Assembly (NCBI GenBank): GCA_002420145.1
Contig: DIHL01000033.1
Location: 1-60,860 of the forward strand
DNA from: Bacteroidetes bacterium UBA5697
GTDB taxonomy: Bacteria > Bacteroidota > Bacteroidia > B-17B0 > Aurantibacillaceae
Direction of reading: 5' to 3'
DNA length: 60,860 nucleotides
Below, in pieces: positions 8,908 through 18,771 of the stretch. Numbering within the stretch: the first letter of the stretch is position 1; the number at the start of each line of letters is the position of its first letter. The notes under the pieces are model-generated. The model saw nothing but the letters and a program-made list of their open reading frames with translations, did no database searches and was not told the origin of the DNA. The position numbers and the translations under genes are program-made.

Positions 8908-10836
8908 ATGAATTTTAAGTTTTATGCCTTTTTTATAGTCGTACTTTTTTTTGTTTTAGATGTGTCTGGACAAAGGAAACCTTCTTCGGCAATTGAAAAA
9001 ATAAAAAAAGAATGCTATTCAGCATCCTTAAAAGATTTTGACAAAAGTATTTCTTTAGCACAAAACGGAGAAGAATTATCTCTAAAAGAAAATGACTCTA
9101 TTTCTTATGCTTTTTTCGAACGATTTATTGGCTCAGCTTATTATTTTAAGGGAGACTATGCCAAAGCGTCTAATTATTATTTTAAATCTATTAAAATATT
9201 AGAAAGTCTTGGTGAAAAAAAAGAATTAGGATTTAGTTATAATGAATTAGCAAAGCTTTATAGAAAAACAAAAAAATTAAACTTAGCAAAAGAAACTTAT
9301 GATAAAGCCTTAGCTATTTTCACTGAACTGAACGATAGTTCTAATATTTCTATGATTAATAATGAATCAGGGGTAGTGTATGAATATGAAGGGAATTATG
9401 AAGAAGCCTTAAAAAGATACACTACATCATTTCGCATTTCCGAAAACCTAAACGATAGTGTTGCTATATCTTACGCTTTAAATAATATAGCTGGATTGTA
9501 TACTTTACAAAACAAATTCAATGCTGCTCAACTTTATTTAACTAAAGCCTTAACTATCAGAAAACAACTAAAAGACAGTTTTGCACTAGCATTAAATTAT
9601 ACTGATCTAGGTTCAAATTGTGTTTCAGGAAAAAAATTTAAAGAGGCCTTACAATATATTGATAGCAGTAACATTATAGCTAAAAACATGAAATTTGTCG
9701 ATTTACAATCTCAAAATTATTTAATACTATCCAAAACTTATGATGAGATAGGCGATGTTAGTTTATCCTATTTATTCTTTAAAAAATATATTTCTTTAAA
9801 AGATTCTCTTTTTACAAGAGAAAGTGAAAATCAAATCAATGAATTAAACACCAAATACCAAACTGAGAAAAAAGATTTAGAATTAGCCAGAAATAAAGCT
9901 GAATTCGAAAGTGAAAAAAATAAACGTTTCATCACTTATGGAGCATTAGCTTTCTTTATTTTTCTTTTTTCAATCGCCATTTGGGCCTTTATTCAAAAGC
10001 GTAAAAGTGGTAAATTATTAGAAAACAAAAATGCTCAATTGGCTCATGCAAACGAAGAAATAACGCATCAAAAAGAACAATTAAGTGAAAAACAAAATGA
10101 AATTTTAGACTCCATTAACTATGCTAAAAAAATTCAAACTGCTTTATTAGCGAGCGAAGAAATGTTGTTAGAAAATTTAGTCAATCACTTTATTTTATTT
10201 AAACCAAAAGATATTGTGAGTGGCGATTTTACATGGGCTACAAAAAAAGACGATTTGTTTTTCTTAGCGTGTTGCGATAGCACTGGACATGGCGTGCCAG
10301 GCGCCTTTATGAGTTTATTAAATATTGGTTTTTTAAGTGAAGCCATTAAAGAACGTAATTTATTAAAACCAGGGGATATTTTTAATTATGTTCGAGACAG
10401 ACTTATTGAAACTATTGGAAAAGACAAACAACAAGATGGATTTGACGGTATTCTTATGTGTTTAGATTTAAAAAACGAAAACATTACTTATGCCGCTGCC
10501 AATAATGCCCCTATACTGATAAGAAACAACGAAATTACAAATTTAAGTTGTAACAAAATGCCAGTTGGAAAAGGCGTAAAAACAGATTCGTTTGACACCT
10601 TTACATTAAGTTATCAAAAAAACGATTCTATCTATTTATTTACTGATGGTTATCCTGACCAATTTGGTGGACCAAAAGGCAAAAAATTTAAATACAAACC
10701 ATTTGAAGATTTGCTTCTAAAAAACAACTCCCTGAGTTTAGAAACACAAAAAGAAAAACTCAATCAAACTTTTGAATCTTGGAAAGGAACCTTGGAGCAA
10801 GTAGATGATGTTTGTATTGTGGGGATTAAAATTTAA
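8908..10836 (+). CDS. TPR sensor with SpoIIE/PP2C-type serine phosphatase domain
   Basis: I place the start at 8908 because it opens a proper signal peptide (NFKFYAFFIVVLFFVLDVSGQ); an in-frame ATG at 8851 would add 19 residues. Order: signal peptide, periplasmic tetratricopeptide repeats (about residues 40-300), one transmembrane helix, a short coiled coil ending in the conserved DSINYAKKIQTALLAS, then a SpoIIE phosphatase domain with GDFTWA, DSTGHGVPGAFMS, YAAANNAPIL and the terminal LEQVDDVCIVGIKI. Such domains dephosphorylate anti-sigma-factor antagonists in partner-switching systems; no partner is seen nearby. Two close relatives lie at 52.5-56.9 kb. Confidence 0.9.
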   Translation: MNFKFYAFFIVVLFFVLDVSGQRKPSSAIEKIKKECYSASLKDFDKSISLAQNGEELSLKENDSISYAFFERFIGSAYYFKGDYAKASNYYFKSIKILESLGEKKELGFSYNELAKLYRKTKKLNLAKETYDKALAIFTELNDSSNISMINNESGVVYEYEGNYEEALKRYTTSFRISENLNDSVAISYALNNIAGLYTLQNKFNAAQLYLTKALTIRKQLKDSFALALNYTDLGSNCVSGKKFKEALQYIDSSNIIAKNMKFVDLQSQNYLILSKTYDEIGDVSLSYLFFKKYISLKDSLFTRESENQINELNTKYQTEKKDLELARNKAEFESEKNKRFITYGALAFFIFLFSIAIWAFIQKRKSGKLLENKNAQLAHANEEITHQKEQLSEKQNEILDSINYAKKIQTALLASEEMLLENLVNHFILFKPKDIVSGDFTWATKKDDLFFLACCDSTGHGVPGAFMSLLNIGFLSEAIKERNLLKPGDIFNYVRDRLIETIGKDKQQDGFDGILMCLDLKNENITYAAANNAPILIRNNEITNLSCNKMPVGKGVKTDSFDTFTLSYQKNDSIYLFTDGYPDQFGGPKGKKFKYKPFEDLLLKNNSLSLETQKEKLNQTFESWKGTLEQVDDVCIVGIKI

Positions 10837-10847
10837 AGAATCTTTTA

Positions 10848-11357
10848 ATGAATATCTCGCTTGATTTTGTAACTAATTATTTTACTGAAGAAAAGATTGA
10901 AAGCCTTTTTTTTATCATTATTGGCTCTATAACAGTGTTATTAGCACTTATCTTTTTACTCATTATCAAATATTCTTTTTTCAAAGGCATGGCAATACCT
11001 TTGCTATTATTAGGGACTATCCAACTAATTATTGGCAGTAAAATTTATCAACGAACACCAATCGATATAGTACGAGTAGAACAAACCATAAAAACTAATA
11101 CTCATGATTTACAAACGATAGAAATACCTCGTATAGAAACTTTACTTAAAAATTTTGTGATTTATAAATGGGTTGAAATATGTTTAATACTTACGAGCAT
11201 TATTTTAATACTTGGTTTTTACAAATCTCCACAAACATTTTGGAAAGGTTTTGGATTAGGATTACTCATACAAACATGTTTATTGTTATACTTAAATGTA
11301 ATGGCTGAACAAAGAGCAGAAACATATTTGCATTTCCTATTGCAGTTAGTGCTATAA
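10848..11357 (+). CDS. Hypothetical four-helix membrane protein
   Basis: 169 residues with four predicted membrane helices (about 20-40, 45-62, 108-125, 132-152) and a soluble stretch between helices 2 and 3. Starts 11 bases after the phosphatase stop codon on the same strand, so probably co-transcribed with it. I do not recognise a named family; a role as a membrane partner of the phosphatase is only a guess. Confidence 0.7.
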   Translation: MNISLDFVTNYFTEEKIESLFFIIIGSITVLLALIFLLIIKYSFFKGMAIPLLLLGTIQLIIGSKIYQRTPIDIVRVEQTIKTNTHDLQTIEIPRIETLLKNFVIYKWVEICLILTSIILILGFYKSPQTFWKGFGLGLLIQTCLLLYLNVMAEQRAETYLHFLLQLVL

Positions 11358-11486
11358 TTCAACTGTGAAAAATTAACAAAATTTCGTTTTTTACAAACTA
11401 AAAACCATACCTCCCATAAGGCTTTCAACAATATTATTTAGGTTAAAACCCTTAGTTTTTATTTTTTAAGTTAAAACTGAAAAAAA

Positions 11487-11519
11487 TTGGGATTATTTCA
11501 TGCTTTTTTTGTAATTTTA
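11487..11519 (+). promoter_or_regulatory. Candidate rnpB promoter
   Basis: TTG at 11487-11489, a 22-base spacer and TAATTTTA at 11512-11519 (close to TAnnTTTG). It would start transcription at about 11523-11526, where the P1 helix of the RNase P RNA begins. Confidence 0.5.
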
Positions 11520-11522
11520 AGC

Positions 11523-11893
11523 AAAACAGGTTTGTTTCATCGCTCTTTATTTTAAGGGAGGAAAGTCCGGGCAACGCAGGGTAATTTGCCACTTGAAAAA
11601 GTGGGTATCCCAACAGGAATGTTGAGATAACAGATAGTGTCACAGAAAACCAAGTAGCCTCTATAGCAATGTAGAGGTCATAGTGAAAATGTGAGGTAAG
11701 AGCTCACATGTATAGCTGGCAACAGCTATATAGGACAAACCTCTTATGTTGTAAGGCCATGTAAACCCTAATTTTACTGCGACTCGTGGTAATAACTTCG
11801 GTTATATTAGGGAGGGTAGGCTGCATAGATAAATGATGGAAGTTATTTGCCAATTGGTAAACAATACAGAACTCGGCTTATAGAACCTGTTTT
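11523..11893 (+). ncRNA. rnpB: RNase P RNA, bacterial type A
   Basis: Catalytic RNA that trims tRNA 5' ends. The hallmark blocks are present in order: GAGGAAAGTCCGGGC near the 5' end, ACAGAA, GGTAAGAGCTCAC in the middle, then GGTAGGCTGCATAGATAAATGAT and ACAGAACTCGGCTTATAGA at the 3' end. The termini pair: AAAACAGGTT at 11523-11532 with AACCTGTTTT at 11884-11893 (helix P1). About 371 nt, a normal size. It ends 13 bases before the likely start codon of the downstream adhesin, so ORF calls that begin at 11847 run into the RNA gene. Confidence 0.95.
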
Positions 11894-11906
11894 TATTTTG
11901 TACTAT

Positions 11907-14900
11907 ATGATGCTTAAACGCTACTTATATATATTTTTATTCCTAATTTCTGCAAAATTAGGAACTGCTCAGTGCCCTCAGATATACGACTACCTAGGTA
12001 ATCTGGTTAGTAACCCATATTTTATTAATTGTCAGGGAACAGGATCTTACAACATGAATATTGCTTCCAATAGTAATTGGGGAGCTTACACTATTGATTG
12101 GGGAGACGGCACTTCAAATAATGTTGGAGGCGCCTATACTGCAAATTCTTTGATTAATCACACTTACAATTCTGCTGCGCCTGATACGTTTGTGATTACA
12201 ATTTCTATTCCTTCACTAAGTTGTGTCATGACTGGTCTTGCCGTTATGGAAAAACCAGTGAATGCTTCTATTCAAATTCCAATTGGAGGTGTGACTACTG
12301 CCTGCGCACCAAAAGCATTATTATTTACCAACTCTAGTACTGATGTTTCTGAAACAACATGGTTTACATGGAATTTTGGAGATGGTTCTCCTTTGCAAAC
12401 TTTTAGTTATTCAAATGCTGGGCAAACCATCTCTCACAACTATCTACCAGGAACCGTTAATTGTCAAACTGCGGTTACACTAACCGCCAAAAATTATTGC
12501 ACTCCAATTCCTACCATTGCTAATTTCAATCCTATTCAAATTTATGATAAGGATGATGCCGCTATTACTCCTTCAGCTATTATTAAATGTTGGCCCGATA
12601 ATGTATTTACTTTTACAAACACAACAAACAGAAATTGTGTCCCTCAAGGAAATACATTTCAACGACAAGAGAGATGGAACCTAGGAAATTATTGGGGTTT
12701 GGGTTACGACTCAATTATTAACTGGCGTCCTTGGCCACCTACCTCTCCATTAACAGTTACTTATCCATCTGTAGGAACTTACACCGTTCAATTACAAGAT
12801 AGTAATTTATGTGGTGTTGATATTCAGGTACAATCAGTTACTATTTTAAATCCACCTACAGCTGGTGTCGCAGTTGGTCCAGGTCCTTTTTGTCAAGGCT
12901 CAGCTGTTACATTTTCAAATACAAGTCCTCCAGGTTATTCTTATAAATGGAATTTTGGCACTGGAGGAGGTTTTGTTTCAAGACCATATGGTGCTCAAAC
13001 ATTCACCTATAACACTCCGGGCACTTACACAATTTCTGTTGTTGCTTTAATTGGGGGTGCTGGTGCATCTTGTACAGATACAGATAGAGTTGTTATCAAT
13101 ATTCTTCCACGCCCTACGGCAAATTTTACCGTGAGTCCTAACTCTGGTTGTAATTCAATCACTGGAGCTACGTTTACTGATTTATCAACTAGCGCCATAG
13201 CATGGAACTGGAACTTTGGGAACTCTAATACTTTTAACGGACAAGTTCCTCCTGCTCAAAATTATAATACCGTCGGCAACTTTATAGCCACATTAACTGT
13301 AACGGCTGCTAATACCTGTATTCATACTTTTACAGCTCCAATAACTGTTTATCAAATTCCGACAGCCGCTTTTACCGCCTCTAATGCTTGTGCCAGTTCA
13401 CCAGCTGCATTTGTCGATAACTCCACGAATGCCACAGGCGACCCAATTATTTCTTGGAATTGGAATTTTGGAGATGCCTCTCCTACTGCAACAACATCTG
13501 TACAAAATCCTTCTCACACATACACTACTCAAAACACATATACGGTTCAATTAATTACAAACACTGCTAATTGCAGTGATACAGTTGAACAAACTATTAC
13601 AATTAATGTAAAACCTTCTGCTGATTTCACATTAACACCAATTAGTGGCTGCCCTACTCTAACTGTAAATTTCACAAACACATCTACTAATGCAACATCT
13701 TACAATTGGAATTTCGGAAATGGAAACAACTCAACTTCAACAAATCCATCTGAAATATATACCAACACAACAACAGCCAATATTACTTATACAGCAACAT
13801 TAACAGCTTCTACCGTTGCAGGTTGCACGGATACTCATACATCAACTGTTGTGATATTTCCTAAACCAACTCCTTCGTTTACGGTTAATGGTCCAACTGG
13901 TTGTTCTCCGGTGGCTGCCACGTTTACCAATAACTCTACTGGAGCCTCTAGTTACCAATGGGATTTTGGAGATCTAACAACCAGTACATCTACATCAACA
14001 ATTGTATCACATACGTATTATAACACCACTTTACTCATTCAAACTTATACTACTCAATTAGTAGCGATTAGTAGTAATGGCTGTAAAGACAGTACTACTT
14101 TAACCGTAACAGTGTATCCAAGACCTATCTTTAATTTCACCATGATTCCTAGTAGTGGATGTTCTCCTTTAAGTGTAAACTTTCCTCCTGTTTTGGGAGC
14201 TGTAACTTATGAATGGGATTTTGGAGATGGAAGTCCTTTAGATTTTTCTCCAAATCCAACGCATGTATTTACAAACACAACAACGGTTAACAAAACATAC
14301 ACCGTTCAGTTAATTGCATCCAATGCTTTTTCTTGCGTAGATACGACTTATGGATATCCTGTAGTGTTTGCAAAACCACAAGCTAATTTTGCGGTAACTC
14401 CAACGGTAGGTTGTTCGCCTTTGGCAACATCTTTTTCAAACACGAGTGTTTCTGCAAATACTTATTTATGGAAATTTGGAGATGGGAATACCAGTGTGTC
14501 TGCAAATACTAATCATATTTACATAAACACTAGTAGCTCCAGTAATCAAAACTTTAGCTGCACACTAGTAGCTACCAATAATGATGGTTGTAAAGATTCT
14601 TTAATCATTCCAATACTCACTTATTTTAAACCAGATGCTTCATTTAGTTTAGATACACCAAAGTGTGTTTCTAAAACCATTACATTCACAAACAATACAC
14701 CAAATGCCAATTCATATCTATGGAACTTTGGTGATTTTACAGGCACATCCTCTGTTCCTAATCCCACACATACATATACTACAAATACAGCAAACAATTT
14801 AACTTTCACTGTGCAGTTAATCGCAACCACTTCTGATGGTTGCAAGGATACAACTTTAGGTTATCCCGAAATATATGCTAAACCAATTGCTAATTTCGCA

Positions 14901-16187
14901 TTAACACCAACCATTTCTTGTTCACCATTAAACACTTCCATGACTAATGTTAGTTTAAATGCCAATTCTTACTTATGGAAATATGGAGATGGAAACACAG
15001 ACGTAACATTTAATCCAAGTCATACTTATACAAACACAAGTAATACAACAAATCAAACATTTAGTTGCACATTAGTTGCTATTAATTCAAACGGATGTAA
15101 AGATTCATTAGCAATACCAGTAATGGTGCTATACAAACCAAAAGCAAATTTTACCGTTGATACTCCTGGTTGTTCACCCAAACTATTAACCTTTACCAAC
15201 ACGTCGTTAGGAGCTTCTTCTTTTAATTGGGATTTAGGAATAACAACCTCAACCAATACAAATGTTACTCAACAATTCGTTAATACAACAACTGCAAACA
15301 TTACCAATACCGTTCAGTTAATTGCAACTTCAAGCGATAATTGTAAAGACACTATTATTATTCCAATCATTATTCACCCAAAACCTGATTTTAATATTGT
15401 AGCTTCACCAGATAGTGGTTGTACTGCCTTAACTGTAAATTTCCCTTCTATTGCTAATGCTGTAACGTATCAATGGAGTTTTGGAGATGGCAATATTTCA
15501 ACATCAAACAATCCTACCAATATTTATTATAATAATTCACAAACCACCAAAACATTTACAGTACAATTAATTGGTACAGATGGTTATGGCTGTAAAGATA
15601 CATCATCTAAAGTGATAAAAGTGTATGCTAAACCCATTGCTTTATTTCAAGCTAATCCCACGTTAGCTTATGTACCATCAACTCCTGTTAACTTTATTAA
15701 TCTATCTTCGGGAGCCATATCTTATTTCTGGGATTTTGGTGACAATACTTATTCTGCTGCTTTCAGTCCTTCACATAATTATCAAGAACCAGGAGAATAT
15801 CAAACTTATTTAATTGCCATTAATGCTTCTGGATGTGTTGATACATTTTACTTGCCAGCTAAAATTGTTGCTGAATTAGAAAGTGATATTGATATTCCAA
15901 ATGCATTTTCTCCAAATCCAAATGCAGGAAACGGAGGGTCATTTAATCCTAACGACGTAAGCAATGATGTATTTCATCCAGTGATGAAAGGAATTGATAA
16001 ATACGAATTAAACATTTTTTCGCGTTGGGGAGAATTATTATTCGTTTCAAAAGATATTAATATTGGATGGGATGGATATTATAAAGGAAAACTTTGTACA
16101 CAAGATGTATATGTTTGGAAAATAACAGCCACAACTTTAGATGGCAAAAAAATTAATAAAACAGGTGATTTACTTTTATTGAGATAA
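11907..16187 (+). CDS. Giant PKD-repeat cell-surface protein with type B T9SS sorting domain
   Basis: About 1426 residues. Start set at the ATG at 11907 (or the next codon, 11910), which gives a good signal peptide ending ...KLGTAQC; the in-frame ATG at 11847 lies inside rnpB and is rejected. The body contains about fifteen PKD-type repeats, recognisable by W-x-F-G-D/N-G motifs (YEWDFGDGS, YLWKFGDGN, YQWSFGDGN) and paired cysteines in GCSP-like segments. The last ~95 residues (from IPNAFSPN, with NIFSRWGELLF and GWDGYYKGK) are the gliding-motility-associated C-terminal domain, the type B sorting signal. Likely a SprB-like adhesin. The PorP/SprF gene two genes downstream fits the known pairing of such adhesins with a dedicated SprF protein. 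Confidence 0.93.
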   Translation: MMLKRYLYIFLFLISAKLGTAQCPQIYDYLGNLVSNPYFINCQGTGSYNMNIASNSNWGAYTIDWGDGTSNNVGGAYTANSLINHTYNSAAPDTFVITISIPSLSCVMTGLAVMEKPVNASIQIPIGGVTTACAPKALLFTNSSTDVSETTWFTWNFGDGSPLQTFSYSNAGQTISHNYLPGTVNCQTAVTLTAKNYCTPIPTIANFNPIQIYDKDDAAITPSAIIKCWPDNVFTFTNTTNRNCVPQGNTFQRQERWNLGNYWGLGYDSIINWRPWPPTSPLTVTYPSVGTYTVQLQDSNLCGVDIQVQSVTILNPPTAGVAVGPGPFCQGSAVTFSNTSPPGYSYKWNFGTGGGFVSRPYGAQTFTYNTPGTYTISVVALIGGAGASCTDTDRVVINILPRPTANFTVSPNSGCNSITGATFTDLSTSAIAWNWNFGNSNTFNGQVPPAQNYNTVGNFIATLTVTAANTCIHTFTAPITVYQIPTAAFTASNACASSPAAFVDNSTNATGDPIISWNWNFGDASPTATTSVQNPSHTYTTQNTYTVQLITNTANCSDTVEQTITINVKPSADFTLTPISGCPTLTVNFTNTSTNATSYNWNFGNGNNSTSTNPSEIYTNTTTANITYTATLTASTVAGCTDTHTSTVVIFPKPTPSFTVNGPTGCSPVAATFTNNSTGASSYQWDFGDLTTSTSTSTIVSHTYYNTTLLIQTYTTQLVAISSNGCKDSTTLTVTVYPRPIFNFTMIPSSGCSPLSVNFPPVLGAVTYEWDFGDGSPLDFSPNPTHVFTNTTTVNKTYTVQLIASNAFSCVDTTYGYPVVFAKPQANFAVTPTVGCSPLATSFSNTSVSANTYLWKFGDGNTSVSANTNHIYINTSSSSNQNFSCTLVATNNDGCKDSLIIPILTYFKPDASFSLDTPKCVSKTITFTNNTPNANSYLWNFGDFTGTSSVPNPTHTYTTNTANNLTFTVQLIATTSDGCKDTTLGYPEIYAKPIANFALTPTISCSPLNTSMTNVSLNANSYLWKYGDGNTDVTFNPSHTYTNTSNTTNQTFSCTLVAINSNGCKDSLAIPVMVLYKPKANFTVDTPGCSPKLLTFTNTSLGASSFNWDLGITTSTNTNVTQQFVNTTTANITNTVQLIATSSDNCKDTIIIPIIIHPKPDFNIVASPDSGCTALTVNFPSIANAVTYQWSFGDGNISTSNNPTNIYYNNSQTTKTFTVQLIGTDGYGCKDTSSKVIKVYAKPIALFQANPTLAYVPSTPVNFINLSSGAISYFWDFGDNTYSAAFSPSHNYQEPGEYQTYLIAINASGCVDTFYLPAKIVAELESDIDIPNAFSPNPNAGNGGSFNPNDVSNDVFHPVMKGIDKYELNIFSRWGELLFVSKDINIGWDGYYKGKLCTQDVYVWKITATTLDGKKINKTGDLLLLR

Positions 16188-16188
16188 T

Positions 16189-17760
16189 ATGAAAACATTA
16201 ATACAAATACTAATTTTAATTTGCTTTACTTTTCAGATAAAGTCGCAGGTTCAAACTAAAATAAATTCTAAATTATATGCAAAAGATTTAGGATTAGCCA
16301 ATGAAGCTTTTGATTCTGAGGATTACTTAAACGCTATTGGTTTATATAAAAAGGTATTATCTATCGATCCAGGTCATGAATTATCAAATTTAAATTCGGT
16401 AATTAGCCGTATTAAATTAAGCCAGCCAACCGATTCGTGTATTCCGCACCTGGCTAAACTTAAAAACAGTGCTACTCCTGAAGTACAATTTTATTTTGGA
16501 AAAATTTATCATCTAACTTCTAATTTCGAAGAGGCAATTAAATGTTTTACAAAATATAAAAGCATCAGTTCAAAAAAGAGAACAATAGCTGATGATGAAG
16601 TAGATTATCACATGAATTGTAGTAAAAATGCTATTGACTTAATTAGTCAACCACATCGTTCTGTTATTAGAAATTTAGGAGACAACATCAATACTCCTTA
16701 TGCTGAATATGTTCCTTTAATTACTCCTGATGAAAATTTACTTTACTTTACGTCAAGAAGAGAAGGAAGCACTGGAAATTTGAAAGACGTTTATGGTAAT
16801 TATTACGAAGACGTTTATACATCTCAAAAAAATGAAAAAGCAAAATGGAATAATCCTGTAAATGTTGGGACACCTATCAATACAAATACTCACGATGCGT
16901 GTGTAGCATTAAGTTTTGATGGTAATCAAATGATTATTTATAGAACCTCTGAGGACTTAGTTTCTGGAGATTTATATTTATGCCGAATGGATTTTAATGG
17001 ATGGTCTGCTCCAGTAAAATTAGGTCCAGAAATAAACACACCATACATCGAAACAAGTGCTTGTTTTAGTACAGACATAAGTGTGATTTATTTTAGTAGT
17101 AATAAACCAGGAGGATTTGGAGGAAAAGATATTTATAGAATCAAAAGATTGCCGAATGGCAAATGGTCGATGCCTATGAATTTAGGAATGACGGTTAATA
17201 CAGAAAGAGATGAAGATTCTCCGTTTTTGCATCCTGATGGCACAACACTTTACTTTAGCTCTAAAGGTCATAACACCATGGGAGATTATGATGTTTTTAA
17301 AACCACTTTAAATCCTGAAACTAATTCTTTTTCAAGTCCCGAAAATTTAGGTTTCCCAATCAATACTGTAAATAATGATATTTTCTTTGTATTAAATGCA
17401 AGCGGCACTCATGGTTATTATTCATCCGTTAAAGAAGATACTTACGGTGGTTCTGATATCTATATGATTGATACTCGTTTTGGAGATAATGATTTAAAGG
17501 CAAAAACAGGTAAAGTTGTTTTTGGAAACGAACCCGCTAAAGCTAAAATAACATTAATAGATGTTGAAAGTAAACAGATTTCAGGAATTTTTAATGCTAA
17601 TTCAAAAACTGGAAAATTTATTTTAGTAATGAACCCTCTAAAATCATATAAAGCTATTGTTGAAGAAGATGGATATCAAACAATGATATTAGACATAGAA
17701 CCAATAGCTACAGAATTAATTGAAAAGGAATTGATATTGAGTTTAACTAAAAAGAACTAA
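16189..17760 (+). CDS. TPR and PD40 beta-propeller envelope protein of the adhesin operon
   Basis: 523 residues, starting one base after the adhesin stop codon. Order: signal peptide ending KSQVQ, a helical TPR-like region (about 25-135), about five PD40/WD40-like blades (about 160-430) recognisable by repeats such as YVPLITPDENLLYFTSRR and SPFLHPDGTTLYFSSKG, then a small carboxypeptidase-regulatory-like beta-sandwich at the C-terminus. The arrangement resembles T9SS PorE-type proteins but lacks the terminal OmpA domain. A periplasmic or outer-membrane accessory to adhesin export is the likely role (inference from the operon). Confidence 0.82.
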   Translation: MKTLIQILILICFTFQIKSQVQTKINSKLYAKDLGLANEAFDSEDYLNAIGLYKKVLSIDPGHELSNLNSVISRIKLSQPTDSCIPHLAKLKNSATPEVQFYFGKIYHLTSNFEEAIKCFTKYKSISSKKRTIADDEVDYHMNCSKNAIDLISQPHRSVIRNLGDNINTPYAEYVPLITPDENLLYFTSRREGSTGNLKDVYGNYYEDVYTSQKNEKAKWNNPVNVGTPINTNTHDACVALSFDGNQMIIYRTSEDLVSGDLYLCRMDFNGWSAPVKLGPEINTPYIETSACFSTDISVIYFSSNKPGGFGGKDIYRIKRLPNGKWSMPMNLGMTVNTERDEDSPFLHPDGTTLYFSSKGHNTMGDYDVFKTTLNPETNSFSSPENLGFPINTVNNDIFFVLNASGTHGYYSSVKEDTYGGSDIYMIDTRFGDNDLKAKTGKVVFGNEPAKAKITLIDVESKQISGIFNANSKTGKFILVMNPLKSYKAIVEEDGYQTMILDIEPIATELIEKELILSLTKKN

Positions 17761-17798
17761 TTATAAAAAACACATTTACATATTTAAACTCAACACTT

Positions 17799-18764
17799 TT
17801 GGCTTTATTGTTTTCATTGATTATGAAAGCACAAGACCCTCAATTTACACAGTTTTATGCAGCTCCTATGTACTTAAATCCTGCGTTTACCGGTGTAACC
17901 TACGAGCATCGTTTTGTTGCCAACTACCGTAATCAATGGCCTGGCATCAGTAAAACATACCAAACCTATATGGCTAGTTATGATTATAATATGTCTGACA
18001 TCAATAGTGGCATTGGTATTAGTGTGATGCAAGATAGAGCTGGGACAGCGGGATTAACGCATTCTCAGTTTGGTGTAAACTATGCATATCATTTTAAAAT
18101 CAGTAAATTTTCTGAAATCAGATTAGGAGCAAATCTCTCTTATAATATGAAACGTTTAGATTTTAGTAAATTAAGATTTAATGATCAGATTGCATCAGGC
18201 TCAGGCACATCTATTGAAGCGTCAAGCTACGAAGCTTTAAATTTCATGGATTTTGCCGCAGGAGCTTTATTAAACTCAACACAATATTGGTTAGGATTTA
18301 GCGCTAAACACTTAACACAACCCAATAGTAGTTTAACTGGAGATAGAGTGCCATTACCATTATCTATAAGCTTGCATGGAGGATATCGATTTATCATTGA
18401 ACAAAAGTCTAAAGAATTAAAACGTTATTTTTCTCCTACTTTTAATTATCGTCACGAACAAAAATATGATCAATTAGACATTGGTCTTTACTATTATCAT
18501 TTACCTTTAAATGTTGGTATTTGGTACAGAGGCTTACCCTTCAAAAAATACGCAGCTACCTACTCTAGCAGAGAATCTATTGCATTATTAATTGGCTTTG
18601 ATATAACTGATTATAACTTACGAGTGGGCTACAGTTACGACTTAACGATTTCAAATTTAGGAGTTGCAAATTCATTAGGTGCGCATGAAGTATCCTTGAT
18701 ATACGAAATTGCTAAAAAGAAAAAACGAAACAAACGTGTTTTGGTTAGTTGCCCTAAGTTTTAA
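17799..18764 (+). CDS. PorP/SprF family type IX secretion outer-membrane protein
   Basis: Beta-barrel protein starting its mature part with QDPQFTQFYAAPMYLNPAFTG, the strongly conserved PorP/SprF N-terminus; 14-strand-like alternating segments follow to a basic tail. In flavobacteria SprF is needed to display SprB-like adhesins with type B sorting domains, and this gene lies two genes after one. Start uncertain: the first usual start codon is TTG at 17799, but the open frame reaches back to an ATT at 17760 that overlaps the upstream stop, and only that longer form has a full signal peptide with lysine n-region. Confidence 0.9.
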   Translation: MALLFSLIMKAQDPQFTQFYAAPMYLNPAFTGVTYEHRFVANYRNQWPGISKTYQTYMASYDYNMSDINSGIGISVMQDRAGTAGLTHSQFGVNYAYHFKISKFSEIRLGANLSYNMKRLDFSKLRFNDQIASGSGTSIEASSYEALNFMDFAAGALLNSTQYWLGFSAKHLTQPNSSLTGDRVPLPLSISLHGGYRFIIEQKSKELKRYFSPTFNYRHEQKYDQLDIGLYYYHLPLNVGIWYRGLPFKKYAATYSSRESIALLIGFDITDYNLRVGYSYDLTISNLGVANSLGAHEVSLIYEIAKKKKRNKRVLVSCPKF

Positions 18765-18771
18765 AAACGAA

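Noticed and set aside
11452..11643. Minus-strand ORF of 63 residues
   Set aside because: It lies opposite the 5' part of rnpB and its promoter; the RNA explains the sequence.
11847..11906. Upstream ATG start of the adhesin ORF
   Set aside because: It would make the N-terminus from the rnpB 3' end and destroy the signal peptide, which starts at 11907/11910.
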